Source of the DNA: Halorubrum sp. BOL3-1
GTDB lineage: Archaea > Halobacteriota > Halobacteria > Halobacteriales > Haloferacaceae
Length of the DNA: 64,000 bases
Reading direction: 5' to 3'
NCBI RefSeq assembly: GCF_004114375.1
Contig: NZ_CP034692.1
Span: 620,001-684,000, forward strand
Shown here piece after piece: positions 26,948-34,930 of this stretch. The notes under the pieces are model-generated. The model was given only the letters and a program-made list of their open reading frames with translations. It did not search any database and was not told the DNA's origin. The translations under genes were made by a program, and so were the position numbers. The number at the start of each line of letters is the position of its first letter. Position 1 is the stretch's first letter.

Positions 26948-27412
26948 ATGACCGTGTCGGGTACGTCCGGCGTTTTCGCCCGGGAGTTCGACGAGATCGG
27001 CCGTACCGTCGAGGTCGGCTTCGCCGGCGGTCGCGTCATCTCGGTGTCGTTCCCGGCGGAACCGCCGGCGGACGCCGAGGGCGATCACGACCTGTTGGAC
27101 CGGATCGGCGCGTACCTCGGCGGCGAGCGCGACGAGTTCCCCGCGGTCGCGCTCGGACTGACGGTGCCGACCGACCAGCGAGCGGTGTTGGAGTCGCTCC
27201 GGAGCGTGCCGTACGGCGAGGAGGTGTCGGTGAGTCGGCTCGCGCGGCTCGGCGGGTTCGACCCCGACGACGCCGACGACGTCGAGACGGTGCGGGGCGC
27301 GCTCGCGGACAACCCGATCCCCCTCCTGTTGCCGGACCACCGGGTGGGTGGCGGGCCGCACGCGACGCCGGGCGACGTTCGGAGCGCGCTCCGGCGCGCC
27401 GAAGGAATCTGA
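26948..27412 (+). CDS. MGMT-like DNA-binding protein lacking the acceptor cysteine
   Basis: The 154-residue protein has the C-terminal fold of O6-alkylguanine-DNA alkyltransferases, with VPYGEEVSVSRLARLGG as the DNA-binding helix region and NPIPLLLPDHRVGGG at the active site. The family motif is PCHR; here the alkyl-accepting Cys is Asp130 (codon GAC at 27335-27337). It therefore cannot act as a suicide alkyltransferase and resembles alkyltransferase-like proteins, which bind lesions and recruit excision repair, although those usually have Trp at this place. It has its own promoter, divergent from trpC. Confidence 0.8.
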   Translation: MTVSGTSGVFAREFDEIGRTVEVGFAGGRVISVSFPAEPPADAEGDHDLLDRIGAYLGGERDEFPAVALGLTVPTDQRAVLESLRSVPYGEEVSVSRLARLGGFDPDDADDVETVRGALADNPIPLLLPDHRVGGGPHATPGDVRSALRRAEGI

Positions 27413-27440
27413 GAGCGGACCGTCCGGGCGTCGACGCTCC

Positions 27441-28055
27441 TCAGATATCGAAGTCGGGCGTATCGAACGCCCCCTCGTCGGCGTCGAGGTCGTACCCCTC
27501 GATACCCGTGAGCGCGACGTCGAGCGTCGCCGCGGCGTCCCAGCGGCCCGTGTTAATGACCAGGTCGTAGATGGACCGGTCGGAGAGGTCGATCCCGTAG
27601 TAGGACTTGTAACGCTGCTCTTCGATGACCTCCCGGACCTGCATCTCGGAGGTCATCTCCTCGCGGTCCGCGGTGCGGTCCGCGCGGACCTCCTCGGGGG
27701 CGTCGAGCCAGATTCGGATGTCGGCGCGGTTGCCGGCGATCCAGCCCGCGAGCCGCGATTCGAGGACGAACGCCTTGTTCGCGGTCCCCCACTTCTCCGC
27801 GATCCGGCGGAGCCGCCGGTCGAGCGCGCGGTCGATCTCCTTGGACTCGCCGGTTTCGGCGATGAGCTGTGAGAGGCTCATACCGCGCTCGGCGGCGATG
27901 TCGCGGAACAGCTCGCCGCCCGAGACGTAGCCGCAGTCGAGGGCATCCGCGACCCCCTCGACGAGCGTCGTGGCGCCACAGCCCGGCGGGCCGGAGACGG
28001 TGACGAACAGGTTCCGGTCGATCCGTCGGTCGGGGTCCGGCGAGCTGCCGCTCAT
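27441..28055 (-). CDS. cmk: Archaeal cytidylate kinase
   Basis: The 204-residue NMP kinase phosphorylates CMP/dCMP. The P-loop is VSGPPGCGATT near residue 18, followed by SGGELFRDIAAERGMSL and the base-recognition stretch typical of the archaeal Cmk type (VLESRLAGWIAGN, then IWLDAPEEVRADR). The ATG at 28053-28055 is chosen because the upstream open frame is only repeat DNA. A minus-strand TATA element (CGTTTATCC, 28081-28089) sits 29 bp before it. An acidic C-terminal tail ends DTPDFDI. Confidence 0.87.
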   Translation of the reverse strand: MSGSSPDPDRRIDRNLFVTVSGPPGCGATTLVEGVADALDCGYVSGGELFRDIAAERGMSLSQLIAETGESKEIDRALDRRLRRIAEKWGTANKAFVLESRLAGWIAGNRADIRIWLDAPEEVRADRTADREEMTSEMQVREVIEEQRYKSYYGIDLSDRSIYDLVINTGRWDAAATLDVALTGIEGYDLDADEGAFDTPDFDI

Positions 28056-28087
28056 ACGTGCGGTGGCACGGAAGGCTGGCGGATAAA

Positions 28088-28250
28088 CGGGTCGGTTCCT
28101 CCGAGCGTTCCGGGGAGCCGACGGACAACGGGTCGGTTCCTCCGAGCGTTCCGGGGAGCCGACGGACAACGGGTCGGTTCCTCCGAGCGTTCCGGGGAGC
28201 CGACGGACAACGGGTCGGTTCCTCCGAGCGTTCCGGAGGACCGACGCAAC
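28088..28250. repeat. Four tandem copies of a 41-bp repeat
   Basis: Units start at 28088, 28129, 28170 and 28211. The first three are identical over 41 bp and the fourth matches for 26 bp before diverging. Each contains an imperfect self-complementary stretch (CGGTTCCTCCG with CCGGGGAGCCG, allowing G-T pairs), so each could form a hairpin. The array fills the space between the divergent cmk and lhr promoters. Since 41 is not a multiple of 3 it is not coding. Confidence 0.9.
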
Positions 28251-28281
28251 CGATTTCCCTTCCCGAACCCTCGTAGACTCC

Positions 28282-31197
28282 GTGAGCGAGTCCACGGACC
28301 GCGGCGACGAGGCGACCGCGCGGGCACTCCTCCGAGACGCGGTCGAGCGCGGCGCGATCGCGGACCCCGACTTCGACTCGGAGTCGGTCCCGATCGACGA
28401 CGCCGACGTCCTCACACGGCTCTCGCCGCCGGTCCGTCGCTGGTGGGTCGAGCGGTTCGGCGGGTACGTCGTCGAGAACGGCGGCTTCTTCACGCCGCCC
28501 CAGCGGAAGGCCATCCCCCACGTCGACGAGGGAGAGAACTGTCTCGTCGCGGCGCCGACGGGGAGCGGCAAGACGCTCGCCTCCTTCATCGCGGTCCTCG
28601 ACGACCTGTTCGAACGCGACCGCGCCGGCGACCTGGAGAACTCGGTCTACTGTCTGTACGTCTCGCCGCTGAAGTCGCTCGCGAACGACATCGAGCGCAA
28701 CCTCGAAGCCCCGCTCGCGGGAATCGGTGAGGCGATCGCGACCGCGGAGGGAGAGAGCGGAGACGACGCCGACGACCCCGGCGTCAGGCAGGCGATCCGC
28801 CACGGCGATACCTCGAAGGCGGACCGACAGGCGATGCTCTCTGAGACGCCACACGTCCTCAACACCACGCCGGAGACGCTCGCGATCCTGCTCAACTCAC
28901 CGAAGTTCAAGGAGAAGCTCCGCACCGTCGAGTACGTGATCGTCGACGAGATCCACTCGCTGGCCGCGAACAAGCGCGGCACCCACCTCTCGGTGTCGCT
29001 GGAACGGCTGACCGAGCTGATCGCAGCGGGGGACGACGCGGAGTCCGCCGCCGGTCCGCCGACGAGAATCGGTTGCTCAGCGACCGTCGAACCGCTCGAC
29101 GGGATCGCCTCGTTCCTCGTCGGTCGCGAGCGCGTCGCGGGCGAGACGGGGGATGTCGACGGCTTCGAGACCCGGTCCTGCGAGGTGGTCGACGCGCGGT
29201 TCTCCCGCGAGTTCGACCTCGAACTCCGGACCCCCGCGGCCGACCTGATCCACACGCCGCGGTCGACGGTGACCGACCGGTTCTACGACGACCTCCGCGG
29301 TCTGATCGAGTCCCACGAGAACACGCTCGTGTTCACGAACTCGCGATCGGGCGCGGAGCGGACCCTCCAGGAACTCCGACAGCGGTTCGACTACGACGAG
29401 TCCGACTCGGGGTGTCATCACGGCAGCCTCGGGGAAAGCCAGCGGACCCGCGTCGAGGAGGGGCTGAAGGCCGGCGACCTCGACGCGGTCACCACCTCGA
29501 CGAGCCTCGAACTCGGCATCGACATGCCCCACCTCGACTTGGTCGTCCAGGTCGGCTCACCGAAATCGGTCGCGGCGCTGCTCCAGCGCGTCGGCCGCGC
29601 GGGCCACAGCCCCGGCGAGACCGTCGAAGGACGGGTGTTCGCCCTCGACCGCGACGAGCTGATCGAGTGCGCCACGCTGCTCGCGCGCGCCGAGGCGGGG
29701 TTCGTCGACCGCGTGTTCCCGCCCGAGGGCGCCTACGACGTCGCCGCCCAACACGTGTACGGGATGGCGATAAACCGGATCCGACCCGACCGCCAGGTCC
29801 GCGAGGTGCTGCGTCGGGCGCACCCGTATCGGGGCTTCGACGCCGCCGCCTACGAGCGACTGCTGCGGTACCTCACCGCCGACTACGACGGGCTGGAGTC
29901 GAAGAACGTCTACCCGAAGGTGTGGCGCGACGCGAACGACCCGCCCGACGGCGAACATCACCACCCCGAGTTCCCGGTCGGCGAGACGCTCGTCGGGAAG
30001 CGCGGCCGGCTCGCACGGGTCATCTACATGACGAACATCGGGACGATCCCCGACTCGTTCACCTGCGACGTGTTCACGCGCGGCGACGAGTGGGTCGGCA
30101 CGCTCGACGAGTCGTACCTCGACACGCTGGACGCCGGCGACGTGTTCGCGCTCGGCGGCGAGCGGTTCGCGTTCCGCTACCGCCGCGGATCGAAGGTGTA
30201 CGCCGACCGCACGAGCGAGCGCCCGACGGTCCCTTCGTGGTTCGCGGAGCGTCTCCCCCTCTCCGCGGACCTCGCCCGCGAGGTGCTGGCGTTCCAGGCC
30301 GAACTCCTCGACCGACTCGCCGGGGACGACCCGAACGCCGGTCCCGCCGCGGTCCGCGCGTGGCTCCGGGAGTTCCCCCTCGACGGGAACGCCGTCCGGG
30401 CGCTCGCCCGCATGTACGACGAGCAGGTCCGATACGCGGGCCCGGCGGGCGTCTCGACGCCCGACCGCCTCGTCGTCGAGGAGGAACTCGACCGGAGCGA
30501 GTACAAGCGCCGCTTCTACGTCCACGCCGTCTCCGGCCGGCGGTTCAACGACGGGCTGTCGCGGCTGGTCGCCGCCGAGGCCGCGAACCGGACCGACGCC
30601 AACGTCGCGGTCGCGGTCGCGGACCGCGGGTTCTCGCTCGCGCTCCCGCTGAACCGCAAGGTCGACGTGGCGGGGATTCTGGCCGACCTCGACCCCGAGA
30701 CGGTCCGCGAGGACCTCCGCGAGGCCGTTCGGGGGACCGACCTGCTCCAGCGCTACTTCCGGATCGACGCCGGGCGCTCGCTCATGATCCTGAAGCGGTA
30801 CAAGGGCTACGAGAAGTCCGCCGCCGAACAGCAGGTCTCCGCCGAGATGCTGCTGTCCTTTGCGGCCGACTTGGAGGAGTTCGCCGTGTTGGAGGAGACG
30901 TACCGCGAGCTGTTGGAGGACCGCCTCGACGTCGCGGGGATCCGCGAGGTCGTCGGGCGGATCTCGGCGGACGAGTTGGCGGTGGAACACCGCGTCGTTG
31001 ACTCCCCCAGCCCGCTCGCGTTCGGGCTGGCGACGCTCGTCGACTCGGACACCGTCATCGCCGACGACGAGTCCGCCGTCCTCCGGGAGTTCCACGCCCG
31101 GGTGATGGAGGAGATCGACGAGGCGCCGCGGACCACTGAGGACGGCGAGACCGCCGACCCCGACGCCGAACCGCCGACGGACCGACGGACGGACTGA
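28282..31197 (+). CDS. lhr: Lhr-type ATP-dependent DNA helicase
   Basis: The 971-residue superfamily 2 helicase has motif I AAPTGSGKTLASF, motif II (DEIH) VIVDEIHSLAANKRG, motif III GCSATVEP, and motif VI QRVGRAGHSPGE. The long C-terminal part is the winged-helix and Lhr core region. Lhr core enzymes are 3'-5' helicases that displace strands at forks and are linked to repair. The start is GTG 28282-28284. The acidic tail is haloarchaeal. It is followed one base later by the phosphatidyltransferase gene. Confidence 0.93.
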   Translation: MSESTDRGDEATARALLRDAVERGAIADPDFDSESVPIDDADVLTRLSPPVRRWWVERFGGYVVENGGFFTPPQRKAIPHVDEGENCLVAAPTGSGKTLASFIAVLDDLFERDRAGDLENSVYCLYVSPLKSLANDIERNLEAPLAGIGEAIATAEGESGDDADDPGVRQAIRHGDTSKADRQAMLSETPHVLNTTPETLAILLNSPKFKEKLRTVEYVIVDEIHSLAANKRGTHLSVSLERLTELIAAGDDAESAAGPPTRIGCSATVEPLDGIASFLVGRERVAGETGDVDGFETRSCEVVDARFSREFDLELRTPAADLIHTPRSTVTDRFYDDLRGLIESHENTLVFTNSRSGAERTLQELRQRFDYDESDSGCHHGSLGESQRTRVEEGLKAGDLDAVTTSTSLELGIDMPHLDLVVQVGSPKSVAALLQRVGRAGHSPGETVEGRVFALDRDELIECATLLARAEAGFVDRVFPPEGAYDVAAQHVYGMAINRIRPDRQVREVLRRAHPYRGFDAAAYERLLRYLTADYDGLESKNVYPKVWRDANDPPDGEHHHPEFPVGETLVGKRGRLARVIYMTNIGTIPDSFTCDVFTRGDEWVGTLDESYLDTLDAGDVFALGGERFAFRYRRGSKVYADRTSERPTVPSWFAERLPLSADLAREVLAFQAELLDRLAGDDPNAGPAAVRAWLREFPLDGNAVRALARMYDEQVRYAGPAGVSTPDRLVVEEELDRSEYKRRFYVHAVSGRRFNDGLSRLVAAEAANRTDANVAVAVADRGFSLALPLNRKVDVAGILADLDPETVREDLREAVRGTDLLQRYFRIDAGRSLMILKRYKGYEKSAAEQQVSAEMLLSFAADLEEFAVLEETYRELLEDRLDVAGIREVVGRISADELAVEHRVVDSPSPLAFGLATLVDSDTVIADDESAVLREFHARVMEEIDEAPRTTEDGETADPDAEPPTDRRTD

Positions 31198-31198
31198 C

Positions 31199-31990
31199 AT
31201 GTCGGGGTCCGAGCCGCACGCAGCCCCGCCATCTCGCCTCCGGCTACAGTTCGTCGCCGTCGCGGCGCTCGGCGTCCTCGGTCTCACCGCGCTGTGGCGT
31301 CCGCTCGGTACCGAGTGGCTCCTCGCCGCGGCCCCGCCCGGGGCGTACCTGACGGCGTACGCGTGGACCAACCTCGCGGCGAACCGCCCGCCCGGCGGCG
31401 GCGACCCGCGCCCCCGAATCGGCCCGGCGAACGCGGTCACGCTGTTCCGCGGCTGGCTGGCCGTGGCCCTCGCCGGCGCGGCGGTCGCGCCGCCCCCGGC
31501 GCCGTGGGTCCCCGTCGCGCTCTTCGCCGGCGCGGTCGGTCTCGACGCGGCGGACGGAGCGGTCGCCCGCCGCACCGGCGAGACGGTTCTCGGCGCGCGG
31601 CTCGACGGCGCGACCGACGCGCTGGCCGTCCTCGTCGGCGCCGCGGTCGCGGTCGCGGCCGGCGCGCTCCCGGCCTGGTACCTCCTCGCCGGCGGCGTCT
31701 GGTACGCCTACGCCGGGTCGCTGTGGCGGCGCAGACGGAACGGGGCGCCGGTGTACGAACTCCCCCCGAGCCGGGTCAGACGGTTCGTCGGCGTCGCACA
31801 GTTCGCCGTCGTCGCGCTCGCGCTCCTGCCGGGCGTCGGCGGTGCGGACGGGCGACCCGCTTGGCTCGCCGCGTTCGCGGCGGTCGCGGTCGCGGCGCTG
31901 TTGGCGAGCTTCGCCCGCGACTGGGCGGCCGCGACGGGGCGGCTCGGTCGCGACGATCCGCCGATCGCGGCCGGCCGAGGCGAGAAGTGA
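31199..31990 (+). CDS. CDP-alcohol phosphatidyltransferase family membrane protein
   Basis: The 263-residue integral membrane enzyme has the full catalytic motif DAADGAVARRTG followed by GARLDGATD, that is D-x2-D-G-x2-A-R-x8-G-x3-D-x3-D. Such enzymes transfer an alcohol phosphate from a CDP-activated lipid, as in archaetidyl-serine, -inositol or -glycerol synthesis; the acceptor is not determined. About six hydrophobic helices are visible. The ATG lies one base after the lhr stop, so it is in the same transcript. Confidence 0.87.
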   Translation: MSGSEPHAAPPSRLRLQFVAVAALGVLGLTALWRPLGTEWLLAAAPPGAYLTAYAWTNLAANRPPGGGDPRPRIGPANAVTLFRGWLAVALAGAAVAPPPAPWVPVALFAGAVGLDAADGAVARRTGETVLGARLDGATDALAVLVGAAVAVAAGALPAWYLLAGGVWYAYAGSLWRRRRNGAPVYELPPSRVRRFVGVAQFAVVALALLPGVGGADGRPAWLAAFAAVAVAALLASFARDWAAATGRLGRDDPPIAAGRGEK

Positions 31991-32028
31991 CGGAGAGAGC
32001 CGACAGGGGGAGGAAAGCGCGACGCCAA

Positions 32029-32388
32029 CTACGACTCGCGGTACAGCAGGACCGCGAGAACGGCGATCAGCACGGCCTGTGCGACCTTATCGACCGCGTG
32101 GCTCGGCGGGATCGGAGGAACGGGGTTGAGTACCCACCACATGACGATCTGGCCAGCGGTGAAGGGGATCCCCAGCGCGTACACCGCGCGTCGGTGGTAG
32201 CCGGTGACGATCGCCGTCACGCCCGCGCCGAACCCGAGCGTCGCGAAAAGGAAGAGGATCATGAACGTCCCACCGAACTGGATACCAAGGACGACGTGGG
32301 CGGTCCCCGTCACGGTCGCCGCGAGGACCCCGATCCAGTGGAGGGGCGTCAGCGATTCGGTGTCGACGCCGGTATCGGTGTGTGTCAT
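32029..32388 (-). CDS. Small haloarchaeal membrane protein, function unknown
   Basis: The protein is about 119 residues from ATG 32388 (MTHTDTGVDTESL), with four hydrophobic segments: HWIGVLAATVTGTAHVVLG, FMILFLFATLGFGAGVTAI, AVYALGIPFTAGQIVMWWV and AQAVLIAVLAVLLY. The frame is open to 32439, but the 17 extra codons are poor and a TATA-like AGAATAAAC near 32420 fits the ATG chosen. I do not recognise the family. It is convergent with the phosphatidyltransferase and divergent from the truncated-gene operon. Confidence 0.7.
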   Translation of the reverse strand: MTHTDTGVDTESLTPLHWIGVLAATVTGTAHVVLGIQFGGTFMILFLFATLGFGAGVTAIVTGYHRRAVYALGIPFTAGQIVMWWVLNPVPPIPPSHAVDKVAQAVLIAVLAVLLYRES

Positions 32389-32460
32389 AAACACATGGAA
32401 TACAGTTTCGGTCGGTTTATTCTTACCCCCTCGCCGCACCCGGGTTCGGCTTCGCGGGGG

Positions 32461-32480
32461 CTTTATATCGGACCGGTCCG
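32461..32480 (+). promoter_or_regulatory. TATA box with adjacent 12-bp palindrome upstream of the truncated-gene operon
   Basis: CTTTATATC (32461-32469) is followed directly by the perfect palindrome CGGACCGGTCCG (32469-32480). The first gene of the operon starts at 32536, so the leader would be about 45 nt. The palindrome covers the zone between TATA and start site, a common repressor position. Confidence 0.45.
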
Positions 32481-32535
32481 TACTATCAATAATGCCACAC
32501 CGTCTCAGTCGTCCGTTGCGGACGGGTGAGTCTGA

Positions 32536-32787
32536 GTGAACGACGGCGCCGGACGCGCGGTGGAGTTCGCCGGACCGGAGCGCGTCGACGCGGTCCCCAT
32601 CGACGACCCCGTCCCCGGTCCGGACGAGGTGGTCGTCGAGGCCGCAGTCTCGGCGGTGAACGCGGGGTCGGAACTGCTCGCGTACCGCGGGGAGCCCGAC
32701 CCCGGAACCGTCGCGGACGCGCCGACCGCGTACCGACGGCTCGCGGACGAGCGGGACGCCGCCCTCCAGATCCTATTCACCTACTGA
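32536..32787 (+). pseudogene. Zinc-type alcohol dehydrogenase with its catalytic core deleted
   Basis: Only 83 residues remain of a medium-chain zinc-dependent dehydrogenase of about 330. The first 55 resemble the N-terminus (AVEFAGPERVDAVPI, then VSAVNAGSELLAYRGE) and the last 23 (TAYRRLADERDAALQILFTY) resemble the extreme C-terminus of haloarchaeal homologues. The zinc and NAD(P) domains between are missing, yet the frame is kept and the stop still overlaps the next ATG by one base (TGATG). It cannot be an active dehydrogenase. The comparison to full-length relatives is from memory. Confidence 0.65.
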
Positions 32788-33026
32788 TGTACGAACTCAC
32801 CGTCACCGAGCCGTTCGTCGCACAGCACTACCTCACCGTCCCGAATCTGCCGGCCGACGGGGCGACGCCCAACGACCACCCCGACGGGAACCCGAGCGCC
32901 GAGCGGCCGGCCCGGGCGCTGTTCGACGCGCTCGCAGACGTCGACGCCCCCGCCGCGACCGAACTGACCGTGGCCGTTCACGAGGACGACGTCGCGCGCG
33001 TCTCGTACTCGGGCGCGCTGGAGTGA
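32787..33026 (+). pseudogene. 6-pyruvoyl-tetrahydropterin synthase-like protein with internal deletion
   Basis: The 79-residue product keeps the N-terminus of the archaeal PTPS/QueD-like family (VTEPFVAQHYLTVP) and the C-terminal part (NPSAERPARALFDAL, then ELTVAVHEDDVARVSY). About 50-60 residues between are missing, including the HxH zinc ligands. The frame is intact and its TGA overlaps the GTG of the glycosyltransferase. Compared with the normal length of about 120-130 it should be inactive as a pterin synthase. Confidence 0.65.
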
Positions 33027-34177
33027 CGGAGATGCGCGTCGCCCTCGTGCTCGCCGGCGACATCGACTCGGCGTCCGGCGGCTTCTACTACGACCGTCGG
33101 CTCCGCGACCGCCTCCGCGAGCGCGGACACGCGGTCGCGGTCGTCTCGCTCCCGCGGGGGTCCTACCGGGAGCGCCTCGCGCCGAACCTCCGCGCCCGCC
33201 GGCTCGCGGACCGGCTCTCCGGGTTCGACGTCGTCGTCGAGGACGGGCTGGCGCACCCGTCGGTGCTCGCTGTCAACCGCCGGGTTGACGTCCCGACCGT
33301 CGCCCTCGTCCACATGATCGCCTGGCGGGCGCGGGCGGCTCGGAGAACGACGGAAACGGACGTCGCGGGGCGCGTCCGCACCGAAATCGGTCGTCGGGGT
33401 GTCGCGGCTGTCGAGCGCTGCTTCCTTCGGGGGGTCGACGCCGCGGTGTACAACGCCGAGACGACTCGGCGCGACGCGGCCGGACTCGGCGGTCCGGACC
33501 GGTACCTGGTCGCGCCGCCGGCCGGCGACCGATTCGAGCCGGCGATCGAAGCGTCCGGGATCCGAACGCGGGCGCGATCCGGGCCGCTTGAGGTGACGTT
33601 CCTCGGCAACGTCGTCCCGCGGAAGGGACTCGACGCGCTCGTCGGCGGCGTCGCCCGGCTCGACCCGGACGAGGTCGACTGGCGGCTGACGGTCGTCGGT
33701 GACCGGACCGTCGCGCGCGATTACGCTCAGTCCGTCGCGGACGCGGCCGCGACGGCCGGGATCGACGACCGGATCCGCTTCGCCGGCCGACTCGACGACG
33801 AGGCGGTCGCGGCGCGGCTCCGCGAGAGCCACGTCCTGGCGGTCCCCTCGCGCTACGAGCCGTTCGGGATGGTCTATCTGGAGGCGATGGGGTTCGGCTG
33901 CGTCCCGCTGGCGACGACCGCGGGCGGGGCGGCCGAGTTCGTCCGCGACGGGGAGTCCGGGCTCCTCGCATCGCCCGACGACCCCTGCGCCGTCGCTCGG
34001 GCGCTCCGGGATCTCGACGACCGCGACCGACTGGCCGAGATGGGCGTCGCCGCGCGCCGCGACTACGAGGCGCGGCCCGGGTGGCCCGAGACGCTCGACC
34101 GCGTGGTCGACTTCTTGGAGACCGAGGCCGACGCGGCTGCCGCCGGCCGACGGAAGCCGAGAGAGGCGGAGCCGTGA
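33023..34177 (+). CDS. Glycosyltransferase family 4
   Basis: The 384-residue GT-B enzyme has an N-terminal RVALVLAGDIDSASGGFYYD and a C-terminal nucleotide-sugar domain with FLGNVVPRKGLDAL and the E-x7-E motif in PSRYEPFGMVYLEAMGFGC. The start is GTG 33023, overlapping the previous stop as GTGA; ATG 33032 is the alternative. Unlike its neighbours it is full length. It presumably transfers a sugar to a small molecule or lipid made by the ancestral pterin/dehydrogenase/methyltransferase operon; the acceptor is unknown. Confidence 0.85.
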   Translation: MTEMRVALVLAGDIDSASGGFYYDRRLRDRLRERGHAVAVVSLPRGSYRERLAPNLRARRLADRLSGFDVVVEDGLAHPSVLAVNRRVDVPTVALVHMIAWRARAARRTTETDVAGRVRTEIGRRGVAAVERCFLRGVDAAVYNAETTRRDAAGLGGPDRYLVAPPAGDRFEPAIEASGIRTRARSGPLEVTFLGNVVPRKGLDALVGGVARLDPDEVDWRLTVVGDRTVARDYAQSVADAAATAGIDDRIRFAGRLDDEAVAARLRESHVLAVPSRYEPFGMVYLEAMGFGCVPLATTAGGAAEFVRDGESGLLASPDDPCAVARALRDLDDRDRLAEMGVAARRDYEARPGWPETLDRVVDFLETEADAAAAGRRKPREAEP

Positions 34178-34608
34178 CCGACCACGCGACGTGCCTCGAC
34201 GCCGCGCCCGCGGTCGACGCGCTCTCGTCGGTGGCGCCGATCGCGTACGCCCCGATGACGTACGACGGTGCGACGACGGTCTCGTCGGCCGATCCGGACG
34301 ATGAAGACGTCCTCAGGACGTATCACCGTCACATGAGCGAGTACCGCGCCGGCGGGCCCGACGGGGCGACAGCGCTGGCGCGAGCGGTGACTGACGTCAT
34401 CGCGACCGGGCCCTCGTCGTGGCGGATCGAGCCGCCGTACGCGGACGGCGGGCGGACCGTCCTCGCACACCCCCTCAACACGATCGAGTCCGCGGTCGCC
34501 GAGACGGGCCGCGACGCGAGCGACTGGGCGGTGCGCCGGCGAGCGGCGCTGGCCTCCGGCAGGCTCGAGTACGCGGCACGGAATCGGGACCTGCTCGTTC
34601 GCTCATAA
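34174..34608 (+). pseudogene. C-terminal part of a class I SAM methyltransferase-like gene, core missing
   Basis: The 144-residue product starts at GTG 34174, overlapping the glycosyltransferase stop as GTGA. From residue 24 (APIAYAPMTYDGATTV) to the end it resembles the C-terminal half of a haloarchaeal methyltransferase found in the same operon type. The SAM-binding Rossmann part with a GxGxG loop is absent; only about 20 N-terminal residues precede the junction. It therefore seems to be a third internally deleted gene in this operon. Family assignment is from memory and moderate. Confidence 0.5.
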
Positions 34609-34655
34609 GGAACGCCGCGGTCGCGTGCCGCGTCCGTCACGGTCGAATCGGGTGA

Positions 34656-34844
34656 TCACGGCCGCGGCAGCTCCGACGGGATCACGTCCGGGAGTCCGTC
34701 GAGGACGAAGGCGATGTAGTGGAGGAAGACGGCGAGCGCGGCCAGCGACAACAGCACCAGAAACAGCAGGATCGCCCGCTCGTTGCTGCGGACGACCGCG
34801 CTGGCGTCCCCACCGAAGCGGGAGAGGATTCGACGCACTGTCAT
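34656..34844 (-). CDS. Small single-span membrane protein, function unknown
   Basis: The 62-residue protein from ATG 34842-34844 has a basic amphipathic N-terminus (MTVRRILSRFGG) and one hydrophobic helix, LLFLVLLSLAALAVFLHYIAF (about residues 26-46, 21 residues, first 20 typical lipids-facing), ending Pro-rich. The frame runs open further upstream as Arg-rich sequence that is not credible. It is convergent with the methyltransferase remnant and 86 bp downstream of purU. Many haloarchaea carry such short proteins; I know no function. Confidence 0.65.
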   Translation of the reverse strand: MTVRRILSRFGGDASAVVRSNERAILLFLVLLSLAALAVFLHYIAFVLDGLPDVIPSELPRP

Positions 34845-34930
34845 CGGCGTGAGATACGCCTCGGGCGGATTAAAAGGGGTCGGTCGCTCGACCTCGGCCC
34901 GGGGGGATCGGGCGATCGCGCACCGCGTAC

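Noticed and set aside
28088-28250. The 41-bp array as a CRISPR
   Set aside because: Units are joined head to tail without variable spacers, no cas genes are near, and the unit is not a typical CRISPR repeat.
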